Below are positions 1 through 10,959 of a stretch of 22,955 nucleotides of DNA, in pieces (the stretch's first letter is position 1; each line of letters opens with the position of its first letter). The notes under the pieces are model-generated. The model was not told the DNA's origin. It ran no database searches and saw only the letters and a list, made by a program, of their open reading frames with translations. Location: the NCBI GenBank assembly GCA_041164825.1, contig JBEAOO010000113.1:1-22955 (forward strand). The letters run 5' to 3'. Made by a program: the position numbers and the translations under genes. Source of the stretch: JBEAOO01 sp041164825 (GTDB taxonomy: Bacteria > Pseudomonadota > Gammaproteobacteria > Burkholderiales > Burkholderiaceae_C).

Positions 1-95
1 GCGCACACTGGCAACAGGCCCGACAACCTGGGCTGCGGCGCGACACGCGTGCTGCCCTCCAGGTGCGAACCGGGCAAGCCATGGAGATGAGTCAG

Positions 96-2258
<2,163 letters not shown>

Positions 2259-2311
2259 CGCTGCTATCGCCACGCCCGCCGCTGCACCCTGAACCTGTTT
2301 CCGCGCCGATC

Positions 2312-3355
2312 TTGAACCCCACCGACCTCGCTTTGCTCGACGCCGTGCGCCGCGGTGAGCGCCGTGCGCTGGCCAAGGCCATCACGCTGCTCGAATCGAC
2401 CCGGCCCGACCACCGGCTGCGCGCCGATGCGCTGCTCAACGCCGCCCTGCCGCACACCGGCCAAGCGCTGCGCTTGGGCATCTCGGGTGTGCCGGGCGTG
2501 GGCAAATCGACCTTCATCGAAACCCTCGGCCTGCAGTTGATTGCGCAAGGCCACAAGGTGGCGGTGCTGGCGATCGACCCGTCGTCCAGCGTCAACGGTG
2601 GCTCCATCTTGGGCGACAAAACCCGCATGGAGCAGCTCAGCGTGCAGGCCCAGGCCTTCATCCGCCCCAGCCCGGCCAGCGGCACGCTGGGCGGCGTGGC
2701 CGAGAAAACCCGCGAGGCCATGCTGATCTGCGAGGCCGCGGGTTTTGACGTGGTGATCGTTGAGACCGTGGGCGTGGGCCAGAGCGAAACCGCCGTGGCC
2801 AGCATGACCGATCTGTTCGTGCTGCTGCAACTGCCCAACGCCGGCGACGACCTGCAGGCCATCAAGAAAGGCGTGATGGAGCTGGCCGATTTGGTGGTGA
2901 TCAACAAGGCCGACCTCGACCCCACCGCCGCCATGCGCGCCGAGGCGCAAATCACCAGCGCGCTGCGCGTGTTTGCCTTCCATGGCCGGGGCGATCCGCA
3001 CGCCGCCGTGCGCTCGCGCGTGCTGCAGATCAGCGCGCTCAAGAACACCGGCGTGGTCGCCTTTTGGCAGCGCGTGCAGCAAGAGCTGGCCGAGCGCCAA
3101 GCCGCAGGCGTGCACGCCGCGCGCCGCCAGCAGCAGTCGCTGGCGTGGATGTGGGATTTGATCCATGCGCGGTTGCTGAAGGATTTTCGCCAACACCCGG
3201 CCGTGCGCGAGGCCTTGCCCGCGGCACTCGCCGATGTGTGCCAAGCGCGTGTGGCGCCCTCGGCCGCTGCCCGCAGTTTGTTGAACCTGTTCCGGCCCTC
3301 GCCAGCGAGTGGCTCATCCATTGATCCCGAGACACCGCCGCCGGCCCAAGGCTGA
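2312..3355 (+). CDS. meaB: MeaB/ArgK-type GTPase, methylmalonyl-CoA mutase chaperone
   Basis: This is a G3E-class P-loop GTPase of the MeaB/ArgK family, which loads and protects the B12 cofactor of methylmalonyl-CoA mutase. Visible motifs are the Walker A loop GVPGVGKST (residues 59-67), IDPSSSVNGGSILGDKTRM, the switch VETVGVGQSE and the guanine-specificity motif NKAD. With TTG 2312 as start the protein has 347 residues and its N-terminus (NPTDLALLDAVRRGERRALAKAI) aligns from the first residues with known MeaB/ArgK proteins. There is no good ATG in this region, and GTG 2345 is the next option. The reading frame stays open upstream through the mutase gene, but that part is only a shadow of the mutase. 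The position directly behind the mutase gene is the classical arrangement and supports the role. Confidence 0.93.
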   Translation: MNPTDLALLDAVRRGERRALAKAITLLESTRPDHRLRADALLNAALPHTGQALRLGISGVPGVGKSTFIETLGLQLIAQGHKVAVLAIDPSSSVNGGSILGDKTRMEQLSVQAQAFIRPSPASGTLGGVAEKTREAMLICEAAGFDVVIVETVGVGQSETAVASMTDLFVLLQLPNAGDDLQAIKKGVMELADLVVINKADLDPTAAMRAEAQITSALRVFAFHGRGDPHAAVRSRVLQISALKNTGVVAFWQRVQQELAERQAAGVHAARRQQQSLAWMWDLIHARLLKDFRQHPAVREALPAALADVCQARVAPSAAARSLLNLFRPSPASGSSIDPETPPPAQG

Positions 3356-3391
3356 GCGCGGCGCAGACCCACAAGAAGGAGCCTGACCACC

Positions 3392-4920
<1,529 letters not shown>

Positions 4921-4924
<4 letters not shown>

Positions 4925-5154
4925 GCAGCATGACCTCTCCAGCCCCATCTCCTTCGCCCGTCGAGCAATTGATCGAGTGGCAGGTGTATGTCCGCGAGCT
5001 AGAGCAATGGACTGCGGAGGCAGCGGACGGGCCTGAAAAGCAGCGATTGATGGGCGAGTTGGACAGCGCCCAAAAAGTGGCAACGTGCTTGGTGAATCAC
5101 AGCCTGAACTTCAAGCTGGAAACCCGGGCCGCCGTGAAGAGACTCAAAATCTAA
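4921..5154 (+). CDS. Small protein of unknown function between pccB and pccA
   Basis: I do not recognise this 77-residue protein. It begins with a Ser/Pro-rich segment (about residues 4-14). The rest is charged and predicted by eye to be mostly helical (EQLIEWQVYVRELEQW, EKQRLMGELDSAQKVAT, KLETRAAVKRLKI), with no signal peptide or membrane segment. I place the start at GTG 4921 because GTGA overlaps the pccB stop, a common coupled arrangement. ATG 4930 is the alternative and gives 74 residues. The stop lies nine bases before the pccA ATG, so there is no room for a separate promoter and it must be co-transcribed with both carboxylase subunits. A structural or assembly role with the carboxylase is inference from position only. 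Confidence 0.72.
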
Positions 5155-5163
5155 GGATTGCGC

Positions 5164-7242
5164 ATGTTCAAGAAAATTCTGATTGCCAATCGCGGGGAAA
5201 TCGCCTGCCGCGTCATCAAGACGGCCCAAAAGATGGGCATCCAAACCGTGGCCGTGTACTCGGAGGCCGACAAGGATGCGCGCCATGTGGAGCTGGCCGA
5301 CGAGGCCGTGCTGCTGGGCCCGGCGCCGTCGCGCGAGTCGTACCTCGTGGCCGACAAGATCATTGCCGCCTGCAAGGCCACGGGCGCTGAAGCCGTGCAC
5401 CCGGGCTATGGCTTCTTGTCGGAGAACGAAGCCTTTGCCCGCCGCTGCGAAGAAGAGGGCATCGTCTTCATCGGCCCCAAGCACTATTCCATTGCGGCCA
5501 TGGGCGACAAGATCGCGTCCAAGAAGCTGGCGCTGGAAGCCCAGGTCAACACCATCCCCGGCTACAACAATGCCATCGACACGCCCGAGCAGGCGGTTGA
5601 GATTGCCAAGGGCATTGGCTACCCGGTGATGATCAAGGCCAGCGCCGGCGGCGGTGGCAAGGGCCTGCGCGTGGCCTTCAACGACAAAGAGGCCTTCGAG
5701 GGCTTCAGCTCCTGCCGCAACGAAGCGCGCAACAGCTTTGGCGACGACCGCGTGTTCATTGAAAAATACGTGCTCGAGCCGCGCCACATCGAGATCCAGG
5801 TGCTGGGCGACAGCCACGGCAATGTGCTGTACCTCAACGAGCGCGAGTGCTCCATCCAGCGCCGCCACCAGAAGGTGATCGAAGAGGCGCCGTCGCCCTT
5901 CATCACCGACGCGACCCGCAAAGCCATGGGCGAACAAGCCGTGGCGCTGGCCAAGGCCGTGAAGTACCAGAGCGCCGGCACGGTGGAGTTTGTGGTGGGC
6001 AAGGACCAGGACTTCTACTTCCTGGAGATGAACACCCGCCTGCAGGTGGAGCACCCGGTGACGGAGAACATCACTGGCCTCGACCTGGTGGAGCAGATGA
6101 TCCGCGTGGCCGCGGGCGAAAAACTCACCTTCACGCAAGACGAGGTGAAGAAAGAGGGCTGGTCGATCGAGTGCCGCATCAACGCGGAAGACCCGTTCCG
6201 CAACTTCCTGCCCTCCACCGGCCGCCTGGTGCGCTACCAACCGCCTGCGCAGCAGCTGGAGCAGTCCATTGAGACCCTGCAAGGCCCCGCCTACAGCGAC
6301 GGCAAGTTTGGTGGCGTGCGCGTGGACACGGGCGTCTACGAGGGGGGCGAGATCCCGATGTTTTACGACTCGATGATCGCCAAGCTGATCGTGCACGGCA
6401 AAGACCGCAACGATGCGATTGCCAAGATGCGCGCCGCGCTCAACGCCTTCGTGATCCGCGGTATCAGCAGCAACATCCCCTTCCAGGCCGCGCTGCTGGC
6501 CCACCCCAAGTTCGTCACCGGCGACTTCAACACCGGCTTCATCGCTGAGCACTACGGCCAGGGCTTCCGCGCCGAAGACGTGCCGCACGACGACCCGCTG
6601 TTTCTGGTGGCCCTTGCCGCCTTTGTGCGCCGCAAAGCGCGCGAGCGCGCGGCCGGCATCAGCGGCCAGTTGCCCGGTCACGAGGTGGGGCATCAGAACG
6701 AGATGGTGGTGGTGCAACTCGGCGAAAGGGGTCAGCACGTGCACCACCCGGTCACGCTGGGCTACTTCAACCCCTCGCTCGGCACGGTGGATGTGACGGT
6801 GGATGGCAGCAAGACCTACACCATCCAAAGCCACACCAAGTTGGGTGACGTGCTGATGGTAGGCAAGGTCAACGGCCAACCGTTTGCCGCGCAGGTGGAG
6901 CGCAGCTCAGCCAAGCAGCCGCTGGCGCTGCGTGTGTCGCACAACGGCACGGCCATTGACGCCATGGTGCTGCCCCCGCGCGCCGCCGAGCTGCTCAAGC
7001 TCATGCCCTACAAGGCCCCACCCGACCTGAGCAAGTTCTTGCTCTCGCCGATGCCGGGTCTGCTGGCCGATGTGCCGGTGAGCGTGGGCCAAAAGGTGCT
7101 GGCCGGCGAGAAGCTGGCGGTGATCGAGGCGATGAAGATGGAGAACATCTTGGTGGCCACGCAGGACTGCGTGGTCAAGGAGATCCGCGCGCAAAAAGGC
7201 GAGAGCCTGAGCGTCGATCAGGCGATTCTTTCCTTCGAGTAA
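5164..7242 (+). CDS. pccA: Propionyl-CoA carboxylase, alpha (biotin carboxylase and carrier) subunit
   Basis: This subunit carboxylates its own biotin using ATP and bicarbonate, then delivers the carboxyl group to the PccB subunit. The order is a biotin carboxylase domain starting MFKKILIANRGEIACRVI, with the ATP-grasp glycine-rich loop KASAGGGGKG at residues 158-167 and EMNTRLQVEHPVTE further on. Next comes a linker region that should hold the subunit-contact (BT) domain. Last is a C-terminal biotinyl domain with AMKM, the biotinylated lysine being K658. The length of 692 residues is normal for the family. ATG 5164 has AAGGA six bases upstream; TTG 5158 is in frame but badly placed for that site. 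A separate holocarboxylase synthetase (BirA), not seen here, must attach the biotin. Confidence 0.96.
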   Translation: MFKKILIANRGEIACRVIKTAQKMGIQTVAVYSEADKDARHVELADEAVLLGPAPSRESYLVADKIIAACKATGAEAVHPGYGFLSENEAFARRCEEEGIVFIGPKHYSIAAMGDKIASKKLALEAQVNTIPGYNNAIDTPEQAVEIAKGIGYPVMIKASAGGGGKGLRVAFNDKEAFEGFSSCRNEARNSFGDDRVFIEKYVLEPRHIEIQVLGDSHGNVLYLNERECSIQRRHQKVIEEAPSPFITDATRKAMGEQAVALAKAVKYQSAGTVEFVVGKDQDFYFLEMNTRLQVEHPVTENITGLDLVEQMIRVAAGEKLTFTQDEVKKEGWSIECRINAEDPFRNFLPSTGRLVRYQPPAQQLEQSIETLQGPAYSDGKFGGVRVDTGVYEGGEIPMFYDSMIAKLIVHGKDRNDAIAKMRAALNAFVIRGISSNIPFQAALLAHPKFVTGDFNTGFIAEHYGQGFRAEDVPHDDPLFLVALAAFVRRKARERAAGISGQLPGHEVGHQNEMVVVQLGERGQHVHHPVTLGYFNPSLGTVDVTVDGSKTYTIQSHTKLGDVLMVGKVNGQPFAAQVERSSAKQPLALRVSHNGTAIDAMVLPPRAAELLKLMPYKAPPDLSKFLLSPMPGLLADVPVSVGQKVLAGEKLAVIEAMKMENILVATQDCVVKEIRAQKGESLSVDQAILSFE

Positions 7243-7250
7243 CTCCTGCC

Positions 7251-7715
7251 ATGAGCGCCAAACCCTTCAAGATCCTCGGCATCCAGCAAATCGCCATCGG
7301 CGGCACGAGCAAAGACAAGCTCAAGTCGCTGTGGGTGGACATGCTGGGGCTGACGGTGAAAAGCACCTTTGTCAGTGAGCGTGAAAACGTCGACGAAGAC
7401 ATCTGCGCCCTCGGCAGCGGCCCCACCGCGGTTGAGGTCGATTTGATGCAACCGCTCGATCTGGACAAAAAGCCGGCCGTGCACACCACGCCGCTCAACC
7501 ACGTGGGGCTGTGGGTGGACGATCTGCCCAAGGCGGTGGCATGGATGACGGCCAACGGCGTTCGTTTTGCGCCCGGCGGCATCCGCAAAGGCGCAGCGGG
7601 CTACGACATCACCTTCATCCATCCCAAGGGCAACGACGAATTTCCGGTGGGCGGCGAGGGCGTGTTGATCGAGCTGGTGCAGGCACCGCCTGAGGTGGTG
7701 GCGGCGCTGGGTTGA
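7251..7715 (+). CDS. VOC-family protein, probable methylmalonyl-CoA epimerase
   Basis: This 154-residue protein has the two-repeat vicinal-oxygen-chelate fold: IQQIAIGG near the start, VEVDLMQPL, then LNHVGLWVDDLPKAVAWM and the closing strand GVLIELVQAP. The stretch FIHPKG followed by GVLIELVQ closely resembles methylmalonyl-CoA epimerases, which interconvert the S and R isomers. That is the one step otherwise missing between PccAB and the mutase. The expected metal ligands fall at Q13, D64 (or E62), H84 and E141. The first is Gln where known epimerases have His, so a glyoxalase-like or other activity is possible. It follows pccA by eight bases and precedes a terminator, so it is the last gene of the operon. 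Many relatives are annotated only as VOC or lactoylglutathione lyase. I am confident of the fold and less so of the substrate. Confidence 0.78.
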   Translation: MSAKPFKILGIQQIAIGGTSKDKLKSLWVDMLGLTVKSTFVSERENVDEDICALGSGPTAVEVDLMQPLDLDKKPAVHTTPLNHVGLWVDDLPKAVAWMTANGVRFAPGGIRKGAAGYDITFIHPKGNDEFPVGGEGVLIELVQAPPEVVAALG

Positions 7716-7737
7716 GCTGGTTCTGCTTACCGTGACA

Positions 7738-7762
7738 ACGCCGCCTTTTGGGCGGCGTTTTT
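7738..7762 (+). terminator. Intrinsic terminator of the propionyl-CoA operon
   Basis: An eight-base-pair GC-rich stem (ACGCCGCC at 7738-7745 with GGCGGCGT at 7751-7758) closes a five-base loop and is followed by a run of T to 7762. It lies 22 bases after the epimerase stop, where a factor-independent terminator for the plus-strand operon is expected. Confidence 0.9.
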
Positions 7763-7864
7763 CATGGTGCCCGGTGGTTGGGGCGCCTTTGCGTTCGGAG
7801 GTGGCGAACGTGCAGTCGGACTTCATCACTGTGTTTGGCGCTGCGGTTCACTTCACGCCGAGGC

Positions 7865-7976
7865 TGGTGCTCGGAGCGCAGTGCCGCATTCGCTTTGCTC
7901 CGTGTCCTCCGCCGGCCTGCGGCCGGCTCCCCCTTGACCTGCGCAAAGCGAATGCGGCACTGCGCTCCCTGAACCA
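7865..7976 (-). repeat. Palindromic element, copy 1 (minus orientation)
   Basis: A perfect 26-bp inverted repeat (7873-7898 with 7943-7968) encloses a 44-base core; a short TGGT/ACCA pairing (7865-7868 with 7973-7976) may extend the stem. Read on the minus strand, the core starts with GCAGGTCAAGGGGGA, has an inner 7-bp hairpin (GCCGGCC, loop GCA, GGCCGGC) and ends with GGAGGACACGGA. The same two motifs in the same order occur in copy 2, whose inner and outer stems have unrelated sequences. It codes for nothing evident. The family is not one I can name. Confidence 0.85.
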
Positions 7977-7979
7977 CTG

Positions 7980-8006
7980 GCGGCATGTGGCGTGGACGCA
8001 TGCCGC
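7980..8006. repeat. Small hairpin between the two palindromic elements
   Basis: GCGGCATG (7980-7987) pairs perfectly with CATGCCGC (7999-8006) across an 11-base loop. It sits almost centrally in the short gap between the two larger palindromic elements. No T-run follows on either strand, so it is not a convincing terminator. Confidence 0.5.
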
Positions 8007-8016
8007 GGTGTATGCA

Positions 8017-8123
8017 GGGGCGGTGGTGGGCCGGGCCGATGTGCGCAGGTCAAGGGGGAATGGGCCGACCGAAGGGCGGCCCAGGAGGACACGGAGCACA
8101 TCGGCCCGGCCCATCGCCGCCCT
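8017..8123 (+). repeat. Palindromic element, copy 2 (plus orientation)
   Basis: The arms 8017-8044 and 8096-8123 can pair over 28 positions. The inner 18 (8027-8044 with 8096-8113) are perfect Watson-Crick pairs, and the outer ten include three G-U type pairs. They enclose a 51-base core starting GCAGGTCAAGGGGGA and ending GGAGGACACGGA, identical to the motifs of copy 1. Between the motifs an inner 7-bp stem (TGGGCCG with CGGCCCA) differs from that of copy 1. The two copies face each other in opposite orientation. Confidence 0.85.
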
Positions 8124-8245
8124 CGCGCCGACCGTCGGATGGGAAGCCCAGGGTCGGGATACGGCCTCAGGTCAAGCGCACCAGCGTGCCTTAACCCTGA
8201 CCCTCAGTCCCCTGAGAACTTGTGCGTGTTGAACGCCAAGCCGCG
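8124..8245. other. Gene-free stretch downstream of gspB
   Basis: The whole interval 7763-8245 has no credible gene; open frames across it are short and driven by high GC. Beyond the palindromic elements, this last part holds only a weak CTCAG/CTGAG pairing and no T-rich terminator for the minus-strand gspB. Copy 2 of the palindromic element could serve as its 3' boundary; this is inference. Confidence 0.5.
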
Positions 8246-9115
8246 TCAGTAAGCCAGCTCAAACCGCTGATTCTTGAAGCGCAGCACGGCCGACTTCAGG
8301 CGGATCTGCTCCAGCACCAAACCGGGCGCAATGCTCTCACCTTCGTGCAGCAGCACGCCGTTGACGATCAGCAGGCGGTCGGCGCGGTTTTGCGAGTGGA
8401 TGGCGCCGCTGACGGCCAGGGCAGGCAGGCCGGCGCGCAGGTCGGGGGGCAGGTCGGCCAGCGAGGGGAGCTTTTCGGCGGGCGCGTTGGCGGCGGCCAG
8501 TGCGGCGGCCTTGGCCGCTTTGGCCTCTGCCGCAGACGCAGCGCGCGCCTGGGCCACGGCCAGTTTGGCGGCGGCTGCGCTCGCGGCGGCCTCGGCCCGG
8601 GTGGCCGCCGCGCGGGCGCGCTCGGCTTGGGCCGTGGCAGCAGCGCTGGTCTCCGCCGGGGTGGGTGCGGTGGTGGCCGGGACGGCGGCAGCGCGCTGCG
8701 GCTCTGCCGGTTGTGCTGTGGTTTGCGCTCGGGCCGCTGGCTCGGCGCTCTGCATCGTGCGCTGGTCAGGCGGCTGCGCAGGCGCGGCAGCTATTGGGCT
8801 GGGCAAGGCGGGTGGCAGGGCAGGGGCCGATGGCAACGTGGGCGCCGGCTGGGTCGGGGCGGGCATGTCCGGCACATGGGAGGCCTGCGGCGGCAACCCG
8901 CGCGCATCGGGCTTGAAGGTGAGCCACAGCAGCAGCGCCGCAATCAGCAGGCCCACGCCCAGCAGCGCCCAGCGCAGGGCCGAGCCGGTGGCTGCCCCAT
9001 CGCCACGCGTGCCATCGTGTGCGCCGGCATTGCCGTGCTGCGCCATCAGGCCGGGCACGCGGCCTTGTTCGCGTTCGGCTTCAGCGCGCTTGAGGGCATC
9101 GAGGATGAACGACAT
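8246..9115 (-). CDS. gspB: Type II secretion accessory protein GspB
   Basis: GspB works with the GspA ATPase in the inner membrane and periplasm to help place the type II secretion outer-membrane secretin. The 289-residue protein begins with the family signature MSFILDALKRAEAEREQG. It has one membrane segment at about residues 48-68 (WALLGVGLLIAALLLWLTF), then a long Ala/Pro-rich periplasmic linker, and ends in the compact GspB C-terminal domain (LAVSGAIHSQNRADRLLIVNG to RFKNQRFELAY). The alanine-rich stretch corresponds roughly to 8480-8750 and is low in complexity. It starts 12 bases after the gspA stop, so the two are one transcript. The rest of the secretion operon is not in this window, which is usual for gspAB. 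Confidence 0.9.
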   Translation of the reverse strand: MSFILDALKRAEAEREQGRVPGLMAQHGNAGAHDGTRGDGAATGSALRWALLGVGLLIAALLLWLTFKPDARGLPPQASHVPDMPAPTQPAPTLPSAPALPPALPSPIAAAPAQPPDQRTMQSAEPAARAQTTAQPAEPQRAAAVPATTAPTPAETSAAATAQAERARAAATRAEAAASAAAAKLAVAQARAASAAEAKAAKAAALAAANAPAEKLPSLADLPPDLRAGLPALAVSGAIHSQNRADRLLIVNGVLLHEGESIAPGLVLEQIRLKSAVLRFKNQRFELAY

Positions 9116-9127
9116 GGCGGGATGGGC

Positions 9128-10840
9128 TCAGAGGGGCAACAGCACGGGTTCCGCCACGCCCACGGCGCGGTTCAGCCGCATCAGGGTGGCGGGTGTGGGT
9201 TTGCCATCGGCGGGCAGGCCCTGGGTGTTTTGAAACGCGATCAGCTGCGCAGTGACGCTGCTGCTGCCACCGTCGGGCAGCGCGCCTTGCTGCTGCAGCA
9301 GTGCCAGGCGGGTTTGCAGCCAGGCCTTGCGGGCTGGGGGATGGGTGCTGGGGCGCGGGCCGGCGTCAAAATCCATGCGCCAAGCGGTGCGGAACTGGCC
9401 GGTCCACAGTCGGGCCACGGTCAGCACCGGCAAGCGGTAGTCGATGCCTGCGGCGTGCAACTGCGCCATGTCGGCCGAGAGGCCGGTCAGCACGGCGCTG
9501 CCTTGGCCGTTGCCCTCCAGGTCGCGCAGCGTCAGCAGCGTGGGGCGGTTCATGGCACGCAGTTCCTCGAGGGTGGCGCGGCCTTCCAGGCAGGCCAGCC
9601 GGTCGAGCCAAGCGGCTTCGCAAGGGGCGCCACCACGGGTGGCCGCGCCTGGGGTGGCGGGGGCGGACGCCTGGCGCGGGCTGGGGCGCCAGTGCTGGAG
9701 CAGCAGCGGCCAATCGCTGCCGCCACTTGCTGGCCCATCCACCGCTGGCCAGTGGTCGGGCGGCACCGTGGCGTAGGCGCCTTGCGGGCGGCTGGCGGAC
9801 AGCGCGGGCGCGCTGGCGGTGGTTGGCGAGGTGGGCGATGCACTGAGCGACGCGTGGGGCAGGGGCGTGGGGCTCTGGCGGGTCGCCGCTGTGCGCGCCA
9901 CGGCCCTGTTTTGCCAGAGCATGGCGCCCGCCGCCAGCAGCAGCACCGCGCCCACCACCGCCGCCAGCACGGCCCGCTCGCGCCGGCCCAGGCACAACGC
10001 GCGCAGGCGCTGCCACGGGCTGCGCACGTCAAACACCTCGGCCGCAGCGCGGTTCACGGTGTCGACCTCGACGCGCGCCGCATTGAGCGTGTAGGCACCC
10101 AGCAGCGCGCGGTCGCACAGCAGGTTGATGCGCCGCGGCACGCCGCCGGTGAGCGCGTGGACGCGCTTCATGGCTGCACGGGCGAACACATTGGGCCGGC
10201 TCAGCCCCGCCACGGCCTGGCGGTGGCGGATGTAGCGCTGCGTGTCATCGGCCGACAAGGGGCCCAGGTGGTAGCGCGCAATCACGCGCTGCGCGAGCTG
10301 CTCCAGCTCGGGCCGGGCCAGCATGGTGCGCAGCTCGGGCTGGCCGATCAGGATGATCTGCAGCAGCTTGCGCTCGCTGGTTTCCAGGTTGGTCAGCAGG
10401 CGCAGTTGCTCCAGCACCTCGGGGGCCAGGTTTTGCGCCTCGTCGATGATGAGCACGGTGTTTTGGCCCACCGCGTGGGTGCGCAGCAAAAACTCGTTGA
10501 TGCCATCGACCAGCGGCTTGATGGCTTCACCCGACACGCCCCCGGGCAGCGGAATGCGCAGCTCCTCGCACACCGTTTGCAGCAGCTCGATGGCACTGAG
10601 CTTGGGGTTGAAGATGTAGGCGACGTTGCAGCGCTTGGGGATTTGCTCGATGAAGGCGCGGCAGACCGTGGTCTTGCCCGCGCCGATCTCGCCGGTGAGC
10701 AGCACAAACCCGCCGCCGCCGCCCAGGCCAAACAGCAGGTGCGCCAGCGCCTCGCGGTGACTCTCGCTCATGTAAAGCGAACGCGGGTCGGGCGCGATGG
10801 AAAACGGGGGGCGCAAAAAGCCGAAGTGCTGCGCGTACAT
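9128..10840 (-). CDS. gspA: Type II secretion accessory ATPase GspA (ExeA-like)
   Basis: GspA is an inner-membrane AAA+ ATPase that partners GspB and is thought to open the peptidoglycan for secretin assembly. The protein of 570 residues begins MYAQHFGFLRPPFSIAPDP, the standard family start. An N-terminal ATPase has Walker A GEIGAGKTT and Walker B VLIIDEAQN, followed by a membrane segment (RAVLAAVVGAVLLLAAGAML). The periplasmic part ends in a peptidoglycan-binding-like domain (LIAFQNTQGLPADGKPTPATLMRL). The open frame extends upstream to 10924, but the extra 28 residues are low in complexity and the family starts at MY, so I chose 10840. No clear Shine-Dalgarno is visible. It lies 119 bases downstream of thyA on the same strand, separated by a hairpin. 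Confidence 0.9.
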   Translation of the reverse strand: MYAQHFGFLRPPFSIAPDPRSLYMSESHREALAHLLFGLGGGGGFVLLTGEIGAGKTTVCRAFIEQIPKRCNVAYIFNPKLSAIELLQTVCEELRIPLPGGVSGEAIKPLVDGINEFLLRTHAVGQNTVLIIDEAQNLAPEVLEQLRLLTNLETSERKLLQIILIGQPELRTMLARPELEQLAQRVIARYHLGPLSADDTQRYIRHRQAVAGLSRPNVFARAAMKRVHALTGGVPRRINLLCDRALLGAYTLNAARVEVDTVNRAAAEVFDVRSPWQRLRALCLGRRERAVLAAVVGAVLLLAAGAMLWQNRAVARTAATRQSPTPLPHASLSASPTSPTTASAPALSASRPQGAYATVPPDHWPAVDGPASGGSDWPLLLQHWRPSPRQASAPATPGAATRGGAPCEAAWLDRLACLEGRATLEELRAMNRPTLLTLRDLEGNGQGSAVLTGLSADMAQLHAAGIDYRLPVLTVARLWTGQFRTAWRMDFDAGPRPSTHPPARKAWLQTRLALLQQQGALPDGGSSSVTAQLIAFQNTQGLPADGKPTPATLMRLNRAVGVAEPVLLPL

Positions 10841-10923
10841 GCCCGCAGGATACGCGCCACGCCCACCAGCGTCTCGCGCCGCCGCCGCGGGCTTGGCGTC
10901 AGCAGGGCGTGAAGGCGCATGCA

Positions 10924-10945
10924 CCGGCCGAGACGGCTCGGCCGG
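10924..10945 (-). terminator. Hairpin between thyA and gspA, possible terminator
   Basis: CCGGCCGAG (10924-10932) and CTCGGCCGG (10937-10945) form a perfect nine-base-pair stem with a four-base loop, 14 bases past the thyA stop. A second overlapping pairing (CCGGG with CCCGG, 10943-10955) is also possible. There is no T-run, so it may only pause transcription or stabilise the thyA 3' end. Confidence 0.5.
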
Positions 10946-10959
10946 GTGACCCGGCGTGT

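Noticed and set aside
63..95. GTG 63 as start of the mutase gene
   Set aside because: The added 11 residues are not family-like, and GGAG is correctly spaced only for ATG 96.
1..95. A cobalamin riboswitch upstream of the B12-dependent mutase
   Set aside because: Only 95 bases are available and I see no B12-box-like conserved sequence; the element could lie outside the window but is not supported here.
4999..6879. A 626-codon open frame on the minus strand over pccA
   Set aside because: Its composition is His/Val/Ala-rich low-complexity protein typical of an antisense shadow in high-GC DNA. The plus strand encodes a fully recognisable PccA.
7732..8232. Open frames in the gene-free interval before gspB
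   Set aside because: They cross the terminator and the palindromic elements, lack ribosome sites and family similarity, and are rich in Pro/Arg as expected from GC-rich palindromes.
8222..10912. An 896-codon plus-strand open frame over gspB and gspA
   Set aside because: It is Gly/Arg/Gln-rich with no family resemblance, and the minus strand carries two well-defined genes over the same bases.
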